DNA of 64,000 nucleotides, from assembly GCF_003851885.1 (NCBI RefSeq), contig NZ_BHZE01000002.1, positions 154,842 to 218,841 on the forward strand, given 5' to 3'. This DNA comes from Thermaurantimonas aggregans. Its GTDB lineage: Bacteria > Bacteroidota > Bacteroidia > Flavobacteriales > Schleiferiaceae. Positions within the stretch are counted from its first letter, which is position 1, and every line of letters begins with the position of its first letter. The notes under the pieces were generated by a model, which saw only the letters and a list, made by a program, of their open reading frames with translations, did not search any database and was not told the DNA's origin. Shown here piece after piece: positions 9,083-18,027 of this stretch. The position numbers were made by a program, and so were the translations under genes.

Positions 9083-10531
9083 TCAGAGTCCTCTGAAAAT
9101 TAGAGTGAGCATTAGAATGTTTCTGTTGTTCTTAAGGGTAGCAGCTGGTACGTAATTAGCATCGTACATGTAAAAATCTTGGTTGTTTAAGAACAAAGTG
9201 TATGAAACATCCGCTTGAAATTCGTTTCCTCTAAAGCCAAAACCAGCGTGAATTCCATCATAACGACCTGATCTAGTGTCTCTATCGAAAGGCGAAGTCA
9301 CTAGGCTGTAACCACCGCGCAGCGAAAGTTTTTCTACTCTCCACTCCGTGCCGATTCTGAATTGATGTGACACTTGGTAGAGTTCTTTTATTTGCCTGTT
9401 GTCTTCAGACAGGCTGTACAAGGATGATCTCAGTCGGTTTGTACTGAAGTCAGTGAAGTGATACTCGGCTGAGACAAGTCCAATATTTTCATATATGTAG
9501 GCACCGCCCAATTGAATTCGGAGCGGTGTGGTCAATTGAAAGCGAATATTGTCATCAACCAGCGGATTTGGTCGGTGTTCCACATTGTCAAAAGTTCGGC
9601 TTGCAGGCGATACTTCGAAATTTCCTCTTATAGAGTAGAGGGTGGGTGTATGCAGAGCTGCTGAAACGCGAATGTTTTGTTCGATTCGGTAAATAAAACC
9701 GGCTTTAAGATTAATGCCCGATCCGGTTAGATTTAAAAATTCGCGCAATTGATAGGATCGCAAGATGGAGGAAATGTCGTAATTCGATTCTGTGTAAAAA
9801 ACTTCTTCCTGATAATTGATGAAAGGAACGCCGATCTGTACACCCCACTGAACTTTGTTCAAATAATTACCGCCATAGGTAAAGGCAAGCTCTGAAATGG
9901 TACCTTGTGTTTGCCTGCGATGGCGATGAATGATGTTGTCGCCATATGCCCAAAGTTTATCTATCACTTTGGTATTTTGATCGGTGTAGTCAATCAAATA
10001 AGGGAAGAAAGCCACATAATACAGATAGGGATCAGAGTTTAAGAGCTGTGCATCAGTTTTGCCTTGAGCTCGATCAAACCAAACTTGTCCTATGGAACTA
10101 GAATGAACTCCGTCGATTTGATGTTCACTGTTGAGGTTGGCCAATCTGTTAAAAGTTACTCCAAAGACCTGCTTATTTTTTGTTTGTTTTTTACTCTCGA
10201 TCCTACGCACAAGACCTAAATTACCCAAAAGCAATCTGTCGTAAGAGCTGGGCGTCGTGACGCCTTGAAAAGTTGCATTCAGATTACTAAACAGAAATCC
10301 AAAGGACAAAGTAGTTTCATCCATTCGGTACACGCCTATACCTGCCGGGTTGTCGTGTATGCCTGAAATATCGTTTCCTAATGCGCCAAAAGCTCCGGCT
10401 ATTCCGTTGTAGCGCCCTGTACCATAAGGAAGTAGAAAGCTAAATCGCAAAGCATCTGTAGCGTTTTGAGCAAATAACTGGATCGCAAGAGCACTTTTAA
10501 AGAGTAACAGGAACAATAGCTTACGGTACAT
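9083..10531 (-). CDS. OmpP1/FadL-like outer membrane transport protein
   Basis: A 482-residue exported barrel. A signal peptide (about residues 1-21, ending in LFAQ) is followed by GTGRYNGIAGAFGALGNDISGIHDNPAGI, shown here only to point at the pattern: the N-terminal hatch of FadL-type proteins carries the NPAG signature. The rest is alternating amphipathic strands and it ends in LIFRGL. FadL proteins pass hydrophobic compounds across the outer membrane. It is the first gene of a short run with the methyltransferase and the ZIP transporter. Confidence 0.82.
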   Translation of the reverse strand: MYRKLLFLLLFKSALAIQLFAQNATDALRFSFLLPYGTGRYNGIAGAFGALGNDISGIHDNPAGIGVYRMDETTLSFGFLFSNLNATFQGVTTPSSYDRLLLGNLGLVRRIESKKQTKNKQVFGVTFNRLANLNSEHQIDGVHSSSIGQVWFDRAQGKTDAQLLNSDPYLYYVAFFPYLIDYTDQNTKVIDKLWAYGDNIIHRHRRQTQGTISELAFTYGGNYLNKVQWGVQIGVPFINYQEEVFYTESNYDISSILRSYQLREFLNLTGSGINLKAGFIYRIEQNIRVSAALHTPTLYSIRGNFEVSPASRTFDNVEHRPNPLVDDNIRFQLTTPLRIQLGGAYIYENIGLVSAEYHFTDFSTNRLRSSLYSLSEDNRQIKELYQVSHQFRIGTEWRVEKLSLRGGYSLVTSPFDRDTRSGRYDGIHAGFGFRGNEFQADVSYTLFLNNQDFYMYDANYVPAATLKNNRNILMLTLIFRGL

Positions 10532-10550
10532 AATGAAAAAATTTTTGTGT

Positions 10551-10582
10551 GATCAAAAAAAAAGGCAGAACAATCTGCCTTT
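10551..10582 (-). terminator. Intrinsic terminator after the Trp/Met-rich lipoprotein
   Basis: A stem AAAGGCAGA/TCTGCCTTT (10561-10582) with a 4-base loop is followed in the minus direction by a T tract (A run at about 10554-10563 on the plus strand). It lies about 40 bases after the lipoprotein stop and just ahead of the FadL-like gene, separating the two transcripts. Confidence 0.88.
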
Positions 10583-10620
10583 TTGTGAAACCAAGCCATG
10601 AAAAAGAAAGGAGCAAAATT

Positions 10621-11799
10621 TTATCTCAATCTACCTCCTGCAGAGCCTCCGCCTCTTACTGCTCCTCCAGAGTTTCCATTGTAAGATGGGGTGGAATTAA
10701 ACTGGCGAGCACCGCTATTGGGAGTAGAGAAATATTGTCTTTGAATTGGCGTAGATTCATACGTGTTTTGACGCTGGATAGGTCTAGCTGGGATATTCTC
10801 CATCTGTCCGCGGTTAAATTGTCTTACTGCTGGAGCCACACCTTCATTTGATCGGTATTCAATTCTTTGTGGCAATTGGCTGCCACGAGTAGCTGGCCTA
10901 TCTGTTTGTATGCCTCTTTGAATGCGTTCGGCCTGAAGGGTATTGGTATTGATCCGTTCAGCATAATTACCTCTAGAAATGGTAGCTGAAGTAACTTCAC
11001 GCGTACGGCTTAAATCAGAAGCTCTGAGACGGCTTACGGGTAAGTTCTCCTGATTTAGGTTGTTAGTTGATAATCTATTGTTTGATGTGTAAGATTCAAT
11101 AGCTGTATTGTCTTTACCTGAGCGAAGTTGACTTACTCGGTCAGCAGGGGCTTCGGAAATTGTAGATTTTCTGCCCACTCCACCACCAGCGCCGGCATAG
11201 CTACCTGTACGCACACCTTGGATAGGAGTAACTACTCTAGGAGGTTGAACGATGATCCAACCTGGATTCCAACCCCATCCAAAACCGGGAAACCAAGGAT
11301 TCATCCAGGGATTGCTCCAAGCCATAGGATGCCCCCAGAAAGGATCCCACATCATGGTGTTGTACATCCAAGGGTCCCACATCCACATGCGGTTCATCAT
11401 CCACGGATCCCAATACCATGGATTGTATGCCCAGGATGGACCCCAGCCCATCCCCCAGCGGCTCCAACCCATTCCCCATCCGAGGCCGAAGGAAAGCCCA
11501 GGTCTCATCCACATAGGATTAAAACCCATTCCCCACATCGGATTGAAACCTCCGTAAAAATTATTATTCACGATTGTTTGGCCCTGCGATTTGTAGTTAG
11601 GGTCAAAATAATCATCTACCGCAGTAGCAGTACTTTCGCTGTTGTTTTCTGATTGAGCTAAACTTCCAGATGGGATATTGCCAATGGCGGGGTTATAGTA
11701 AATACCATCTTCGTAAAAGTTTGATACTATCCTGTTAGAAGTGTTACAAGAAGATACTATCAAACCCACGATTGCTCCTAAAATCAAAATCCGTTTCAT
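10621..11799 (-). CDS. Trp/Met/Gly/Pro-rich lipoprotein, unknown function
   Basis: A 392-residue lipoprotein with a signal peptide and lipobox IVSSC (Cys18). Residues 81-187 are of extreme composition: I count 21 Trp and 15 Met among 107 residues, in short degenerate repeats such as WDPWM, NPWF and GWGMGW. The remainder (about 190-392) is low-complexity, rich in Ser, Arg, Gln and Asn, with a Gly/Arg tail. No enzyme motif is visible. The lipidated Cys predicts membrane anchoring. It diverges from proS and has its own very good promoter and terminator. The Trp/Met-rich part could be an adhesive, metal-binding or structural segment; that is a guess. Confidence 0.75.
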   Translation of the reverse strand: MKRILILGAIVGLIVSSCNTSNRIVSNFYEDGIYYNPAIGNIPSGSLAQSENNSESTATAVDDYFDPNYKSQGQTIVNNNFYGGFNPMWGMGFNPMWMRPGLSFGLGWGMGWSRWGMGWGPSWAYNPWYWDPWMMNRMWMWDPWMYNTMMWDPFWGHPMAWSNPWMNPWFPGFGWGWNPGWIIVQPPRVVTPIQGVRTGSYAGAGGGVGRKSTISEAPADRVSQLRSGKDNTAIESYTSNNRLSTNNLNQENLPVSRLRASDLSRTREVTSATISRGNYAERINTNTLQAERIQRGIQTDRPATRGSQLPQRIEYRSNEGVAPAVRQFNRGQMENIPARPIQRQNTYESTPIQRQYFSTPNSGARQFNSTPSYNGNSGGAVRGGGSAGGRLR

Positions 11800-11837
11800 G
11801 GCGTTGGTGTTATGGGTTAATAATTAATTTCGCACAC

Positions 11838-11867
11838 CAAATATAGTGCAATAACTGTACCAACAAA
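11838..11867 (-). promoter_or_regulatory. Bacteroidota promoter of the Trp/Met-rich lipoprotein
   Basis: On the minus strand TTTG (11867-11864), an 18-base spacer and TATATTTG (11845-11838) match the Bacteroidota -33/-7 promoter (TTTG, TAnnTTTG). The start codon is 39 bases downstream of the -7 box. This is one of the two best promoters in the window. Confidence 0.8.
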
Positions 11868-11872
11868 ATTCT

Positions 11873-13348
11873 ATGGCAAAAGAACTCACATCGCGCGAAA
11901 CAGATTATGCTAAGTGGTATAATGATCTGGTAATCAAGGCAGATCTCGCAGAAAACAGCGGAGTAAGAGGCTGTATGGTCATTAAGCCATATGGCTATTC
12001 AATATGGGAGAAAATTCAGGCTGAACTCGACCGGAAATTTAAAGAGACCGGTCATGTAAATGCTTATTTTCCCTTATTTATTCCAAAGTCATATTTAAGT
12101 AAGGAGGCAGCACACGTCGAAGGATTTGCAAAGGAGTGTGCTGTAGTGACGCATTACAGATTGAAAAATTCGCCCGATAAAAAGGGAGTAGTGGTAGACG
12201 AGGAGGCTAAGCTGGAAGAAGAGCTCATCGTTCGGCCCACCTCCGAAACAATCATCTGGGATACTTATAAAAATTGGATTCAATCTTACAGAGATCTTCC
12301 CTTGCTCATTAATCAGTGGGCTAACGTAGTACGCTGGGAAATGCGTACCCGCCTCTTCTTGCGCACGGCTGAATTTCTTTGGCAAGAAGGGCATACAGCT
12401 CACGCTACACGCGAGGAAGCCATTGCTGAGGCCGAGCAAATGCTGAATGTTTATGCCGACTTTGTAGAAAACTTCATGGCAATACCGGTGATTAAAGGTG
12501 TTAAATCGCCAAATGAACGCTTTGCTGGAGCTGAAGAGACCTACTGCATCGAAGCCATGATGCAAGATGGCAAAGCACTGCAGGCCGGTACGTCACACTT
12601 CTTGGGACAGAATTTTGCCAAAGCATTTGATGTAAAGTTTGCCAATAGAGAAGGTCGCGAAGAGTATGTATGGGCTACCAGTTGGGGTGTTTCCACTCGA
12701 CTTATTGGCGCTCTCATTATGACGCATAGCGACGACAACGGACTTGTATTGCCTCCAAAACTTGCTCCCATTCAGGTAGTTATTGTTCCCATATACAGAG
12801 GTAAAGAAGACTTTGAGAATGTAGATGTAGTGGCAAGAGGAATTTTTGAAAATCTTAAAAAAGCCGGTATAACTGTAAAATACGACGACCGCGACACCCA
12901 CAAGCCGGGATGGAAGTTTAATGAGTATGAATTGAAGGGTGTTCCTATTCGCATAGCCATTGGCCCGAAAGATGTAGAGAACAATCAAGTAGAAATTGCT
13001 CGTCGCGATACCTTGCAAAAGTTTACCGTATCACAAATTGGTCTTACAGATTATATCAAAATCTTACTTGAAGAAATACAGCAGAACATCTTTGAAAAGG
13101 CCAGGAAATTTAGAGATTCAATGATTACTCGGGCAGATACATGGGATGAATTTGTACAAATACTGGAAACGAAGGGGGGATTCATAAGCGCTCATTGGGA
13201 CGGAACACCTGAAACAGAAGAAAAAATTAAAGAGCTCACTAAGGCGACCATTCGATGCATACCACTCGATGCACAGCCTGAAGAAGGCAAGTGTATCTTG
13301 ACAGGCAAACCTTCTTCTAAAAGAGTGTTTTTTGCAAGAGCCTATTGA
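11873..13348 (+). CDS. proS: Prolyl-tRNA synthetase, archaeal/eukaryotic (ProS type 3) form
   Basis: A 491-residue class II synthetase that charges tRNA-Pro. Motif 2 is [21 protein letters not shown] and the proline-pocket signatures RPTSETI and THxxR-like HATREEA are present; [14 protein letters not shown] is motif-3-adjacent. The anticodon-binding domain covers about residues 285-390, followed by the C-terminal zinc-like extension ending in Tyr. There is no INS editing insertion, which marks it as the short type found in Bacteroidota. ATG at 11873; divergent from the lipoprotein gene with only 73 bases between start codons. Confidence 0.96.
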   Translation: MAKELTSRETDYAKWYNDLVIKADLAENSGVRGCMVIKPYGYSIWEKIQAELDRKFKETGHVNAYFPLFIPKSYLSKEAAHVEGFAKECAVVTHYRLKNSPDKKGVVVDEEAKLEEELIVRPTSETIIWDTYKNWIQSYRDLPLLINQWANVVRWEMRTRLFLRTAEFLWQEGHTAHATREEAIAEAEQMLNVYADFVENFMAIPVIKGVKSPNERFAGAEETYCIEAMMQDGKALQAGTSHFLGQNFAKAFDVKFANREGREEYVWATSWGVSTRLIGALIMTHSDDNGLVLPPKLAPIQVVIVPIYRGKEDFENVDVVARGIFENLKKAGITVKYDDRDTHKPGWKFNEYELKGVPIRIAIGPKDVENNQVEIARRDTLQKFTVSQIGLTDYIKILLEEIQQNIFEKARKFRDSMITRADTWDEFVQILETKGGFISAHWDGTPETEEKIKELTKATIRCIPLDAQPEEGKCILTGKPSSKRVFFARAY

Positions 13349-13374
13349 TGTATTCATAGCTCAACATTGAAGCC

Positions 13375-13382
13375 TATTTTTG
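13375..13382 (+). promoter_or_regulatory. -7 promoter element upstream of pdhB
   Basis: TATTTTTG matches TAnnTTTG and lies 40 bases before the pdhB ATG, inside the proS-pdhB gap. No convincing -33 box is seen at 18 bases, so this is moderate evidence that pdhB has its own transcript. Confidence 0.5.
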
Positions 13383-13422
13383 CCGCTTTGATATTTAACA
13401 ATTTTCATTTTAGCGAATCAAA

Positions 13423-14403
13423 ATGAGACTCATTCAATTCAGAGAAGCCGTAGCCGAAGCCATGAGTGAGGAAATGCGCCGTGATGAGCGCGTATTTCTC
13501 ATGGGCGAAGAGGTGGCTGAGTACAATGGAGCATACAAAGCCTCCAAAGGCATGCTCGATGAATTTGGGCCAAAACGAGTAATAGATACTCCGATTTCCG
13601 AACTTGGCTTTGCCGGCATAGGCGTAGGCGCTGCAATGAATGGCCTGCGACCCATCATCGAGTTCATGACGTTCAATTTTTCGCTGGTGGCCATTGACCA
13701 GATTATAAACAATGCCGCTAAAATTCGCCAGATGTCGGGGGGTCAGTTCAGCATTCCCATTGTTTTTAGAGGTCCTACGGGCTCAGCAGGTCAGCTTGCC
13801 GCTACACACAGTCAGGCATTTGAGAGCTGGTATGCCAACTGTCCTGGACTCAAAGTGGTAGTGCCATCTAATCCATACGATGCTAAAGGACTGCTCAAAT
13901 CAGCCATTCGCGATGATGATCCTGTCATCTTTATGGAGAGTGAACAGATGTATGGCGACAAGGGCGAAGTACCTGAAGAAGAATATCTGATCCCAATTGG
14001 AAAAGCAGACATCAAACGCCAAGGCTCCGATGTTACTATCGTTTCCTTCGGAAAGATCATCAAAGTGGCTTATGCCGCTGCTGATGAATTGGCTAAAGAG
14101 GGAATATCGTGTGAAATCATCGACCTACGCACAGTTCGACCGATTGATTACGACTGCGTAATCAACAGTGTAAAAAAAACAAACCGCCTTGTAATCGTGG
14201 AAGAAGCATGGCCTCTAGGCAGCATTGCTACTGAAGTAGCTTTTGCTGTTCAAAGACTTGCCTTCGACTATCTGGATGCTCCTATTCGTCGCATCACAAG
14301 TAAAGATACTCCTATGGCCTATGCGCCAACGTTGGTAGAAGCCTATCTACCTCAGCCAAGAGATGTAATCAAGGCTGTAAAAGAAATTCTCTATTTAGTT
14401 TAG
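13423..14403 (+). CDS. pdhB: Pyruvate dehydrogenase E1 component, beta subunit
   Basis: A 326-residue transketolase-like protein. The pyrimidine-binding domain includes the Glu-containing FLMGEEVAEYNGAYK and ISELGFAGIGVGAA; the C-terminal domain ends with the usual DYLDAPIRRI and AYLPQPRDVIKAVKEIL. Together with an alpha subunit it decarboxylates pyruvate with thiamine diphosphate and passes the acetyl group to E2. The alpha subunit and E2 genes are not adjacent, so the complex is encoded in dispersed genes. A strong terminator follows. Confidence 0.93.
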   Translation: MRLIQFREAVAEAMSEEMRRDERVFLMGEEVAEYNGAYKASKGMLDEFGPKRVIDTPISELGFAGIGVGAAMNGLRPIIEFMTFNFSLVAIDQIINNAAKIRQMSGGQFSIPIVFRGPTGSAGQLAATHSQAFESWYANCPGLKVVVPSNPYDAKGLLKSAIRDDDPVIFMESEQMYGDKGEVPEEEYLIPIGKADIKRQGSDVTIVSFGKIIKVAYAAADELAKEGISCEIIDLRTVRPIDYDCVINSVKKTNRLVIVEEAWPLGSIATEVAFAVQRLAFDYLDAPIRRITSKDTPMAYAPTLVEAYLPQPRDVIKAVKEILYLV

Positions 14404-14429
14404 TGTAATCATTTCACGCTTAATTCAAG

Positions 14430-14468
14430 TCCCCATCAGAAGATCTTAAACTGATGGGGATTTTTTTT
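14430..14468 (+). terminator. Intrinsic terminator after pdhB
   Basis: A 10-bp perfect stem TCCCCATCAG/CTGATGGGGA (14430-14460) with an 11-base loop runs straight into eight T residues, 27 bases after the pdhB stop. Confidence 0.95.
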
Positions 14469-14477
14469 CTGTCGCTA

Positions 14478-14501
14478 CTGTCAGATGGCTGACAGAATGT
14501 C
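14478..14501 (+). promoter_or_regulatory. Inverted-repeat operator candidate upstream of htpG
   Basis: A perfect 7-bp inverted repeat, CTGTCAG, 4 bases, CTGACAG (14478-14495), overlaps a second one, GACA-gaa-TGTC (14491-14501). It lies 67-90 bases before the htpG ATG and directly after the pdhB terminator. Position suggests a heat-shock regulator site; the T-rich stretch 14511-14531 with TTGGCAC might hold the promoter. No regulator can be named from sequence alone. Confidence 0.45.
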
Positions 14502-14567
14502 GTTAGTCGAGTATTTGGCACTTTATTCGACAAACATTAGGCATTCGAAAAATCAAAAAAAATCCGT

Positions 14568-16460
14568 ATGAGTACAACCGGTAGAATAAGTGTAACAGCC
14601 GAAAACATCTTCCCGATTATCAAAAAATTCCTCTATTCTGATCACGAAATCTTTCTACGAGAATTAATATCTAACGCCGTTGATGCTACTACTAAACTCA
14701 AAACCCTTGCTTCCATTGGCGAATTCAAGGGAGAACTAGGCGACTTAACCATCCAGGTGAAAATCGACTCAAACAAAAAGACCATTACCATTTCAGACCG
14801 CGGGGTGGGCATGACAGCCGACGAAATCCGCCGGTACATCAACGAAGTTGCCTTCTCTGGAGCTGAAGAGTTTGTAAATAAATACAAAGACAAAGCCGGT
14901 GATGCCGGTATTATTGGCCATTTCGGTCTGGGTTTCTACTCAGCGTTTATGGTGGCTGATAAGGTTGAAATCTACACGAAGTCGTGGACCCAAAGTCCTG
15001 AAGAAGAAGGTACCCACTGGGAGTGTACCGGTTCACCCGATTTCGTAATGAAACCAACTCCACGTACCGATCGCGGTACAGACATCGTACTTCACATTTC
15101 CGATGATAGTACAGAGTTTCTTGAAGATTATCGCATCCGCGATTTGTTGAAGAAATACTGCCGTTTCTTGCCCGTTCCTATTCAGTTTGGCACTAAAGAA
15201 ATTACCGAAAAGGACGAAAAGGGCAAAGAGGTCAAAAAGACCGTTCCCGACATAGTAAACAACCCCAATCCTGCCTGGATTAAAAAACCGGCCGACCTTA
15301 CCCATGAGGATTACATGGCCTTCTACCGCGAGTTGTACCCTCTCACCTTCGAAGAGCCTCTCTTTTACATCCATCTGAACGTCGATTACCCCTTCAATCT
15401 CACCGGAATTTTATACTTCCCGCGGATTAAGCCGATGATGGAGCCTACTCGCAACAAAATTCAGCTCTATCAAAATCAGGTGTTTGTCACCGATTCGCTC
15501 GAAGGGGTAGTGCCTGAGTTTCTCACCCTTTTACACGGTGTAATCGACAGCCGCGACATTCCCCTTAACGTTTCGCGCTCATACCTGCAGAGCGATGCCA
15601 ACGTTAAAAAGATCAGCGCGCACATTACCAAAAAAGTAGCTGACAAGCTCGAAGAAATGTTTAAAAACAATCGCGCTGACTTCGAGCAAAAGTGGAACGA
15701 CGTGAAGATCTTCATTGAATACGGCATGCTCTCAGAAGAGAAATTCTATGAGCGCGCGCGCAAATTTGCCCTTTTCCCAACGACTGAAGGCAAGTATTAC
15801 ACCCTCGACGAGCTGCGTAAGAATTTGATGGATATTCATACCGATAAGGATGGTCAGCTCGTGCTGCTCTACACTTCTGATAAGGAGGCTCAGCACTCAT
15901 ACATCCAAAAAGCTAACAACGCCGGCTATACAGTTCTCGTGCTCGATAGTCCTCTTACTTCGCACCTAATCAATCGCCTGGAGTACAGCCAAGACGAGAA
16001 GCTGCGTTTTGCCCGGGTCGATGCCGGTCCACTTGATCAACTCATCCCTAAAAAAGACTCGGCTAAGCTATCCATACTTTCACAGAAGCAAAAAGACGAT
16101 CTGCGCGATATTGTAGCTAAGGCGGTAGATAAGGAGAAATTCTCCGTGCGTGTAGAAGACCTTTCTTCTTCCGACGAACCCATAATTATTACTCAACCCG
16201 AGTTTATGCGCCGAATGAAGGAGATGAACATGATGAGCGGGGGTTTTTATGGCTCTGGAAACTTACCTGAGAGTTACGATCTGATCGTCAACGCCAATCA
16301 CCCCATTGCACAGCGCATACTCGATACTACCGATACTGATAAGCGACAGCAACTCATACAGCACTGTACTGAGCTGGCCATGTTGCATCAGAATCTGCTC
16401 AAAGGCGAAGCTCTTTCAAACTTCATTCACCGCAGCATTCAGATGCTGAGCCAGCAATAG
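14568..16460 (+). CDS. htpG: Molecular chaperone HtpG (Hsp90)
   Basis: A 630-residue Hsp90. The N-terminal GHKL ATPase shows ELISNAVDA (catalytic Glu and Mg-binding Asn), ISDRGVGM and GHFGLGFYSAFMVA; the middle domain has the catalytic-loop Arg region SRSYLQ; the C-terminal dimerisation domain follows. There is no MEEVD tail, as expected in bacteria. It folds and remodels client proteins in the cytoplasm under stress. It is monocistronic: terminators flank both sides, and an inverted repeat upstream may be its control site. Confidence 0.97.
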   Translation: MSTTGRISVTAENIFPIIKKFLYSDHEIFLRELISNAVDATTKLKTLASIGEFKGELGDLTIQVKIDSNKKTITISDRGVGMTADEIRRYINEVAFSGAEEFVNKYKDKAGDAGIIGHFGLGFYSAFMVADKVEIYTKSWTQSPEEEGTHWECTGSPDFVMKPTPRTDRGTDIVLHISDDSTEFLEDYRIRDLLKKYCRFLPVPIQFGTKEITEKDEKGKEVKKTVPDIVNNPNPAWIKKPADLTHEDYMAFYRELYPLTFEEPLFYIHLNVDYPFNLTGILYFPRIKPMMEPTRNKIQLYQNQVFVTDSLEGVVPEFLTLLHGVIDSRDIPLNVSRSYLQSDANVKKISAHITKKVADKLEEMFKNNRADFEQKWNDVKIFIEYGMLSEEKFYERARKFALFPTTEGKYYTLDELRKNLMDIHTDKDGQLVLLYTSDKEAQHSYIQKANNAGYTVLVLDSPLTSHLINRLEYSQDEKLRFARVDAGPLDQLIPKKDSAKLSILSQKQKDDLRDIVAKAVDKEKFSVRVEDLSSSDEPIIITQPEFMRRMKEMNMMSGGFYGSGNLPESYDLIVNANHPIAQRILDTTDTDKRQQLIQHCTELAMLHQNLLKGEALSNFIHRSIQMLSQQ

Positions 16461-16483
16461 TTCTTTTTCGACTAAAAAACGCC

Positions 16484-16533
16484 AATCCCTTTAGCAGATA
16501 AACGGCTGAAGGGATTTTTTTTTTTTTTTTTTT
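16484..16533 (+). terminator. Intrinsic terminator after htpG with a 19-T tract
   Basis: An 8-bp stem AATCCCTT/AAGGGATT (16485-16516), with a smaller AGC/GCT pairing inside, is followed by 19 consecutive T residues (16515-16533). The tract is unusually long and is a place where length could vary or be mis-sequenced. Confidence 0.9.
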
Positions 16534-16590
16534 ATTTTAGAACCACCATTACCCTCTACATAATTGCATCTAAATTCATACAAATCTGGA

Positions 16591-16598
16591 TACCTTTG
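16591..16598 (+). promoter_or_regulatory. -7 promoter element of manC
   Basis: TACCTTTG matches TAnnTTTG and lies 22 bases before the ATG at 16620. Its presence excludes the longer reading frame that would start at the TTG inside this box. Confidence 0.6.
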
Positions 16599-16619
16599 CC
16601 ACTAACAGAATTTGAATTG

Positions 16620-17705
16620 ATGAATCCAAACTTTTATGCAGTTATACTCGCTGGAGGTGTAGGATCACGTTTTTGGCCTGCCAGCACGCAAGCTCACCCA
16701 AAACAATTTCACGACATCCTTGGCACAGGCAGTACACTCATCCAGCAAACCTATCAACGCATAGCCCACATTTGCCCTCCTGAAAACATCCTGATCTCCA
16801 CCAGCGAAGAATATATTGATGAAGTAAAACAGCAACTGCCCGATATACCTGAAAACAACATCATGGCTGAGCCGGCTCGACGAAACACTGCGCCTGCTAT
16901 TGCTTACGCCGTTTATAAAATCTACGCTAAAAACCCCAATGCATCTGTTTTAATCTGTCCGAGTGATCATCTTATTCTGAAAGAATCCGAATTTCACCGC
17001 ATCGCCACACTCGGTCTCACCCTTTCGCAAACTAACAATGTGCTTTTTACCCTCGGCATCAAACCCACCCGCCCCGATACCGGATACGGCTACATACAGT
17101 ATCTACCAGGTCCATCCCTTCACCCTGAAACCCGAAAAGTAAAAACCTTCACTGAAAAACCTAATCTCGAGCTCGCTAAAATGTTTCTCGAGAGCGGTGA
17201 TTTCCTATGGAACGCCGGAATCTTCATCTGGTCTGTTCAATCTTGCCGACGTGCATTTGAAATGTACCTCCCTGAAATCCACCAAACTTTCGAGCGCGGC
17301 CTTCCGCTTTTTAATACCGACCAGGAAAAAGCTTACATTCAAAAAGTCTATCCCTCTTGCGAGAATCAAAGTGTAGATTATGGCATTATGGAGAAAGCCG
17401 ACAACGTGCACGTCATTCCAGCCGACTTTGGGTGGAGCGACCTAGGCACTTGGGGCTCTCTCTACGAACACTTGAAATGGGACGAACACGGTAACGCCAA
17501 AGTGGGCACACATATACTCAGCTTCGACTCACGCTCAAACATCATTCGCATTGAAGGCGATAAGGTGGCCGTGATCGACGGACTGGAGAATTACATCATC
17601 GTTGATACTCCACATGCTCTGCTCATCTGCCGACGCGAAAACGAGCAGCTCATTAAAAACTTTGTAAACGAAGTCAAAATCCGAGCAGGCGAACGATTCG
17701 TTTAA
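16620..17705 (+). CDS. manC: Mannose-1-phosphate guanylyltransferase
   Basis: A 361-residue nucleotidyltransferase that makes GDP-mannose from GTP and mannose 1-phosphate, feeding GDP-sugars to surface glycans. The signature VILAGGVGSRFWPAS with the following QFHDILG, the PSDHLI metal site, FTEKPN and the C-terminal FGWSDLGTWGSLYE are all present. It lacks the C-terminal isomerase domain, so it is the short form. I chose ATG at 16620 rather than an upstream TTG because that TTG lies inside the -7 promoter box and the signature starts right after the ATG. Confidence 0.93.
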   Translation: MNPNFYAVILAGGVGSRFWPASTQAHPKQFHDILGTGSTLIQQTYQRIAHICPPENILISTSEEYIDEVKQQLPDIPENNIMAEPARRNTAPAIAYAVYKIYAKNPNASVLICPSDHLILKESEFHRIATLGLTLSQTNNVLFTLGIKPTRPDTGYGYIQYLPGPSLHPETRKVKTFTEKPNLELAKMFLESGDFLWNAGIFIWSVQSCRRAFEMYLPEIHQTFERGLPLFNTDQEKAYIQKVYPSCENQSVDYGIMEKADNVHVIPADFGWSDLGTWGSLYEHLKWDEHGNAKVGTHILSFDSRSNIIRIEGDKVAVIDGLENYIIVDTPHALLICRRENEQLIKNFVNEVKIRAGERFV

Positions 17706-17739
17706 AAATTTTTGTTACCCTCTAAGTCAGTGTATACAG

Positions 17740-17780
17740 AATAGCTTTTTTACCGTACATCTTACACGGTAACGGCTATT
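17740..17780. repeat. Inverted repeat downstream of manC
   Basis: A two-part inverted repeat: AATAGC pairs with GCTATT and, inside, TTACCGT pairs with ACGGTAA around a 9-base loop. No T tract follows it on either strand, so it is not a standard intrinsic terminator. It may still stop or stabilise the manC transcript. The rest of the gene-free stretch 17706-18027 is AT-rich with nothing else that I recognise apart from the terminator at 17954. Confidence 0.55.
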
Positions 17781-17953
17781 AGCAGATTTTCAAAACTTTA
17801 ACTAAAACTAAAAATTTTTTCTACGTCAATCTGCGAGTTCTGTTGGAATTTTGGGTTAAGGGTAAAAGGTATGTCTATGTCGCTGCTTAAAAAATGTTGA
17901 ACGTTTTAGGATTTAACAAATTTGAAGAAAATGCACCTTTTAAGTGATTTGAA

Positions 17954-17998
17954 ATAAAAAACCGCTGAAATGAGTGATTGTACACTCATCGCAGCGGT
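17954..17998 (-). terminator. Intrinsic terminator after the DUF2911 gene
   Basis: A long two-part stem, ACCGCTG/CAGCGGT outside and ATGAGTG/CACTCAT inside, with a 6-base loop (17961-17998). In the minus direction it runs into a T-rich tract (A run 17955-17961 on the plus strand). It lies about 30 bases after the stop codon. Confidence 0.92.
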
Positions 17999-18027
17999 CT
18001 TTATTCAAAAAACCTTACTTGAGAGAA

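Noticed and set aside
11128..11652. Long open frames on the plus strand, such as a His/Pro-rich one of 174 codons
   Set aside because: They are antisense to the Trp/Met-rich lipoprotein and arise from its biased codons (TGG, ATG, CCC and so on); no promoter or family pattern supports them.
14511..14531. A sigma-54-like site (TTGGCAC) upstream of htpG
   Set aside because: The -24-like part fits but the -12 part reads TCGAC instead of TTGCA, so the match is too weak.
16596..16619. Extended start of manC at TTG 16596
   Set aside because: The TTG is part of the TACCTTTG promoter box and would lie upstream of the transcript start.
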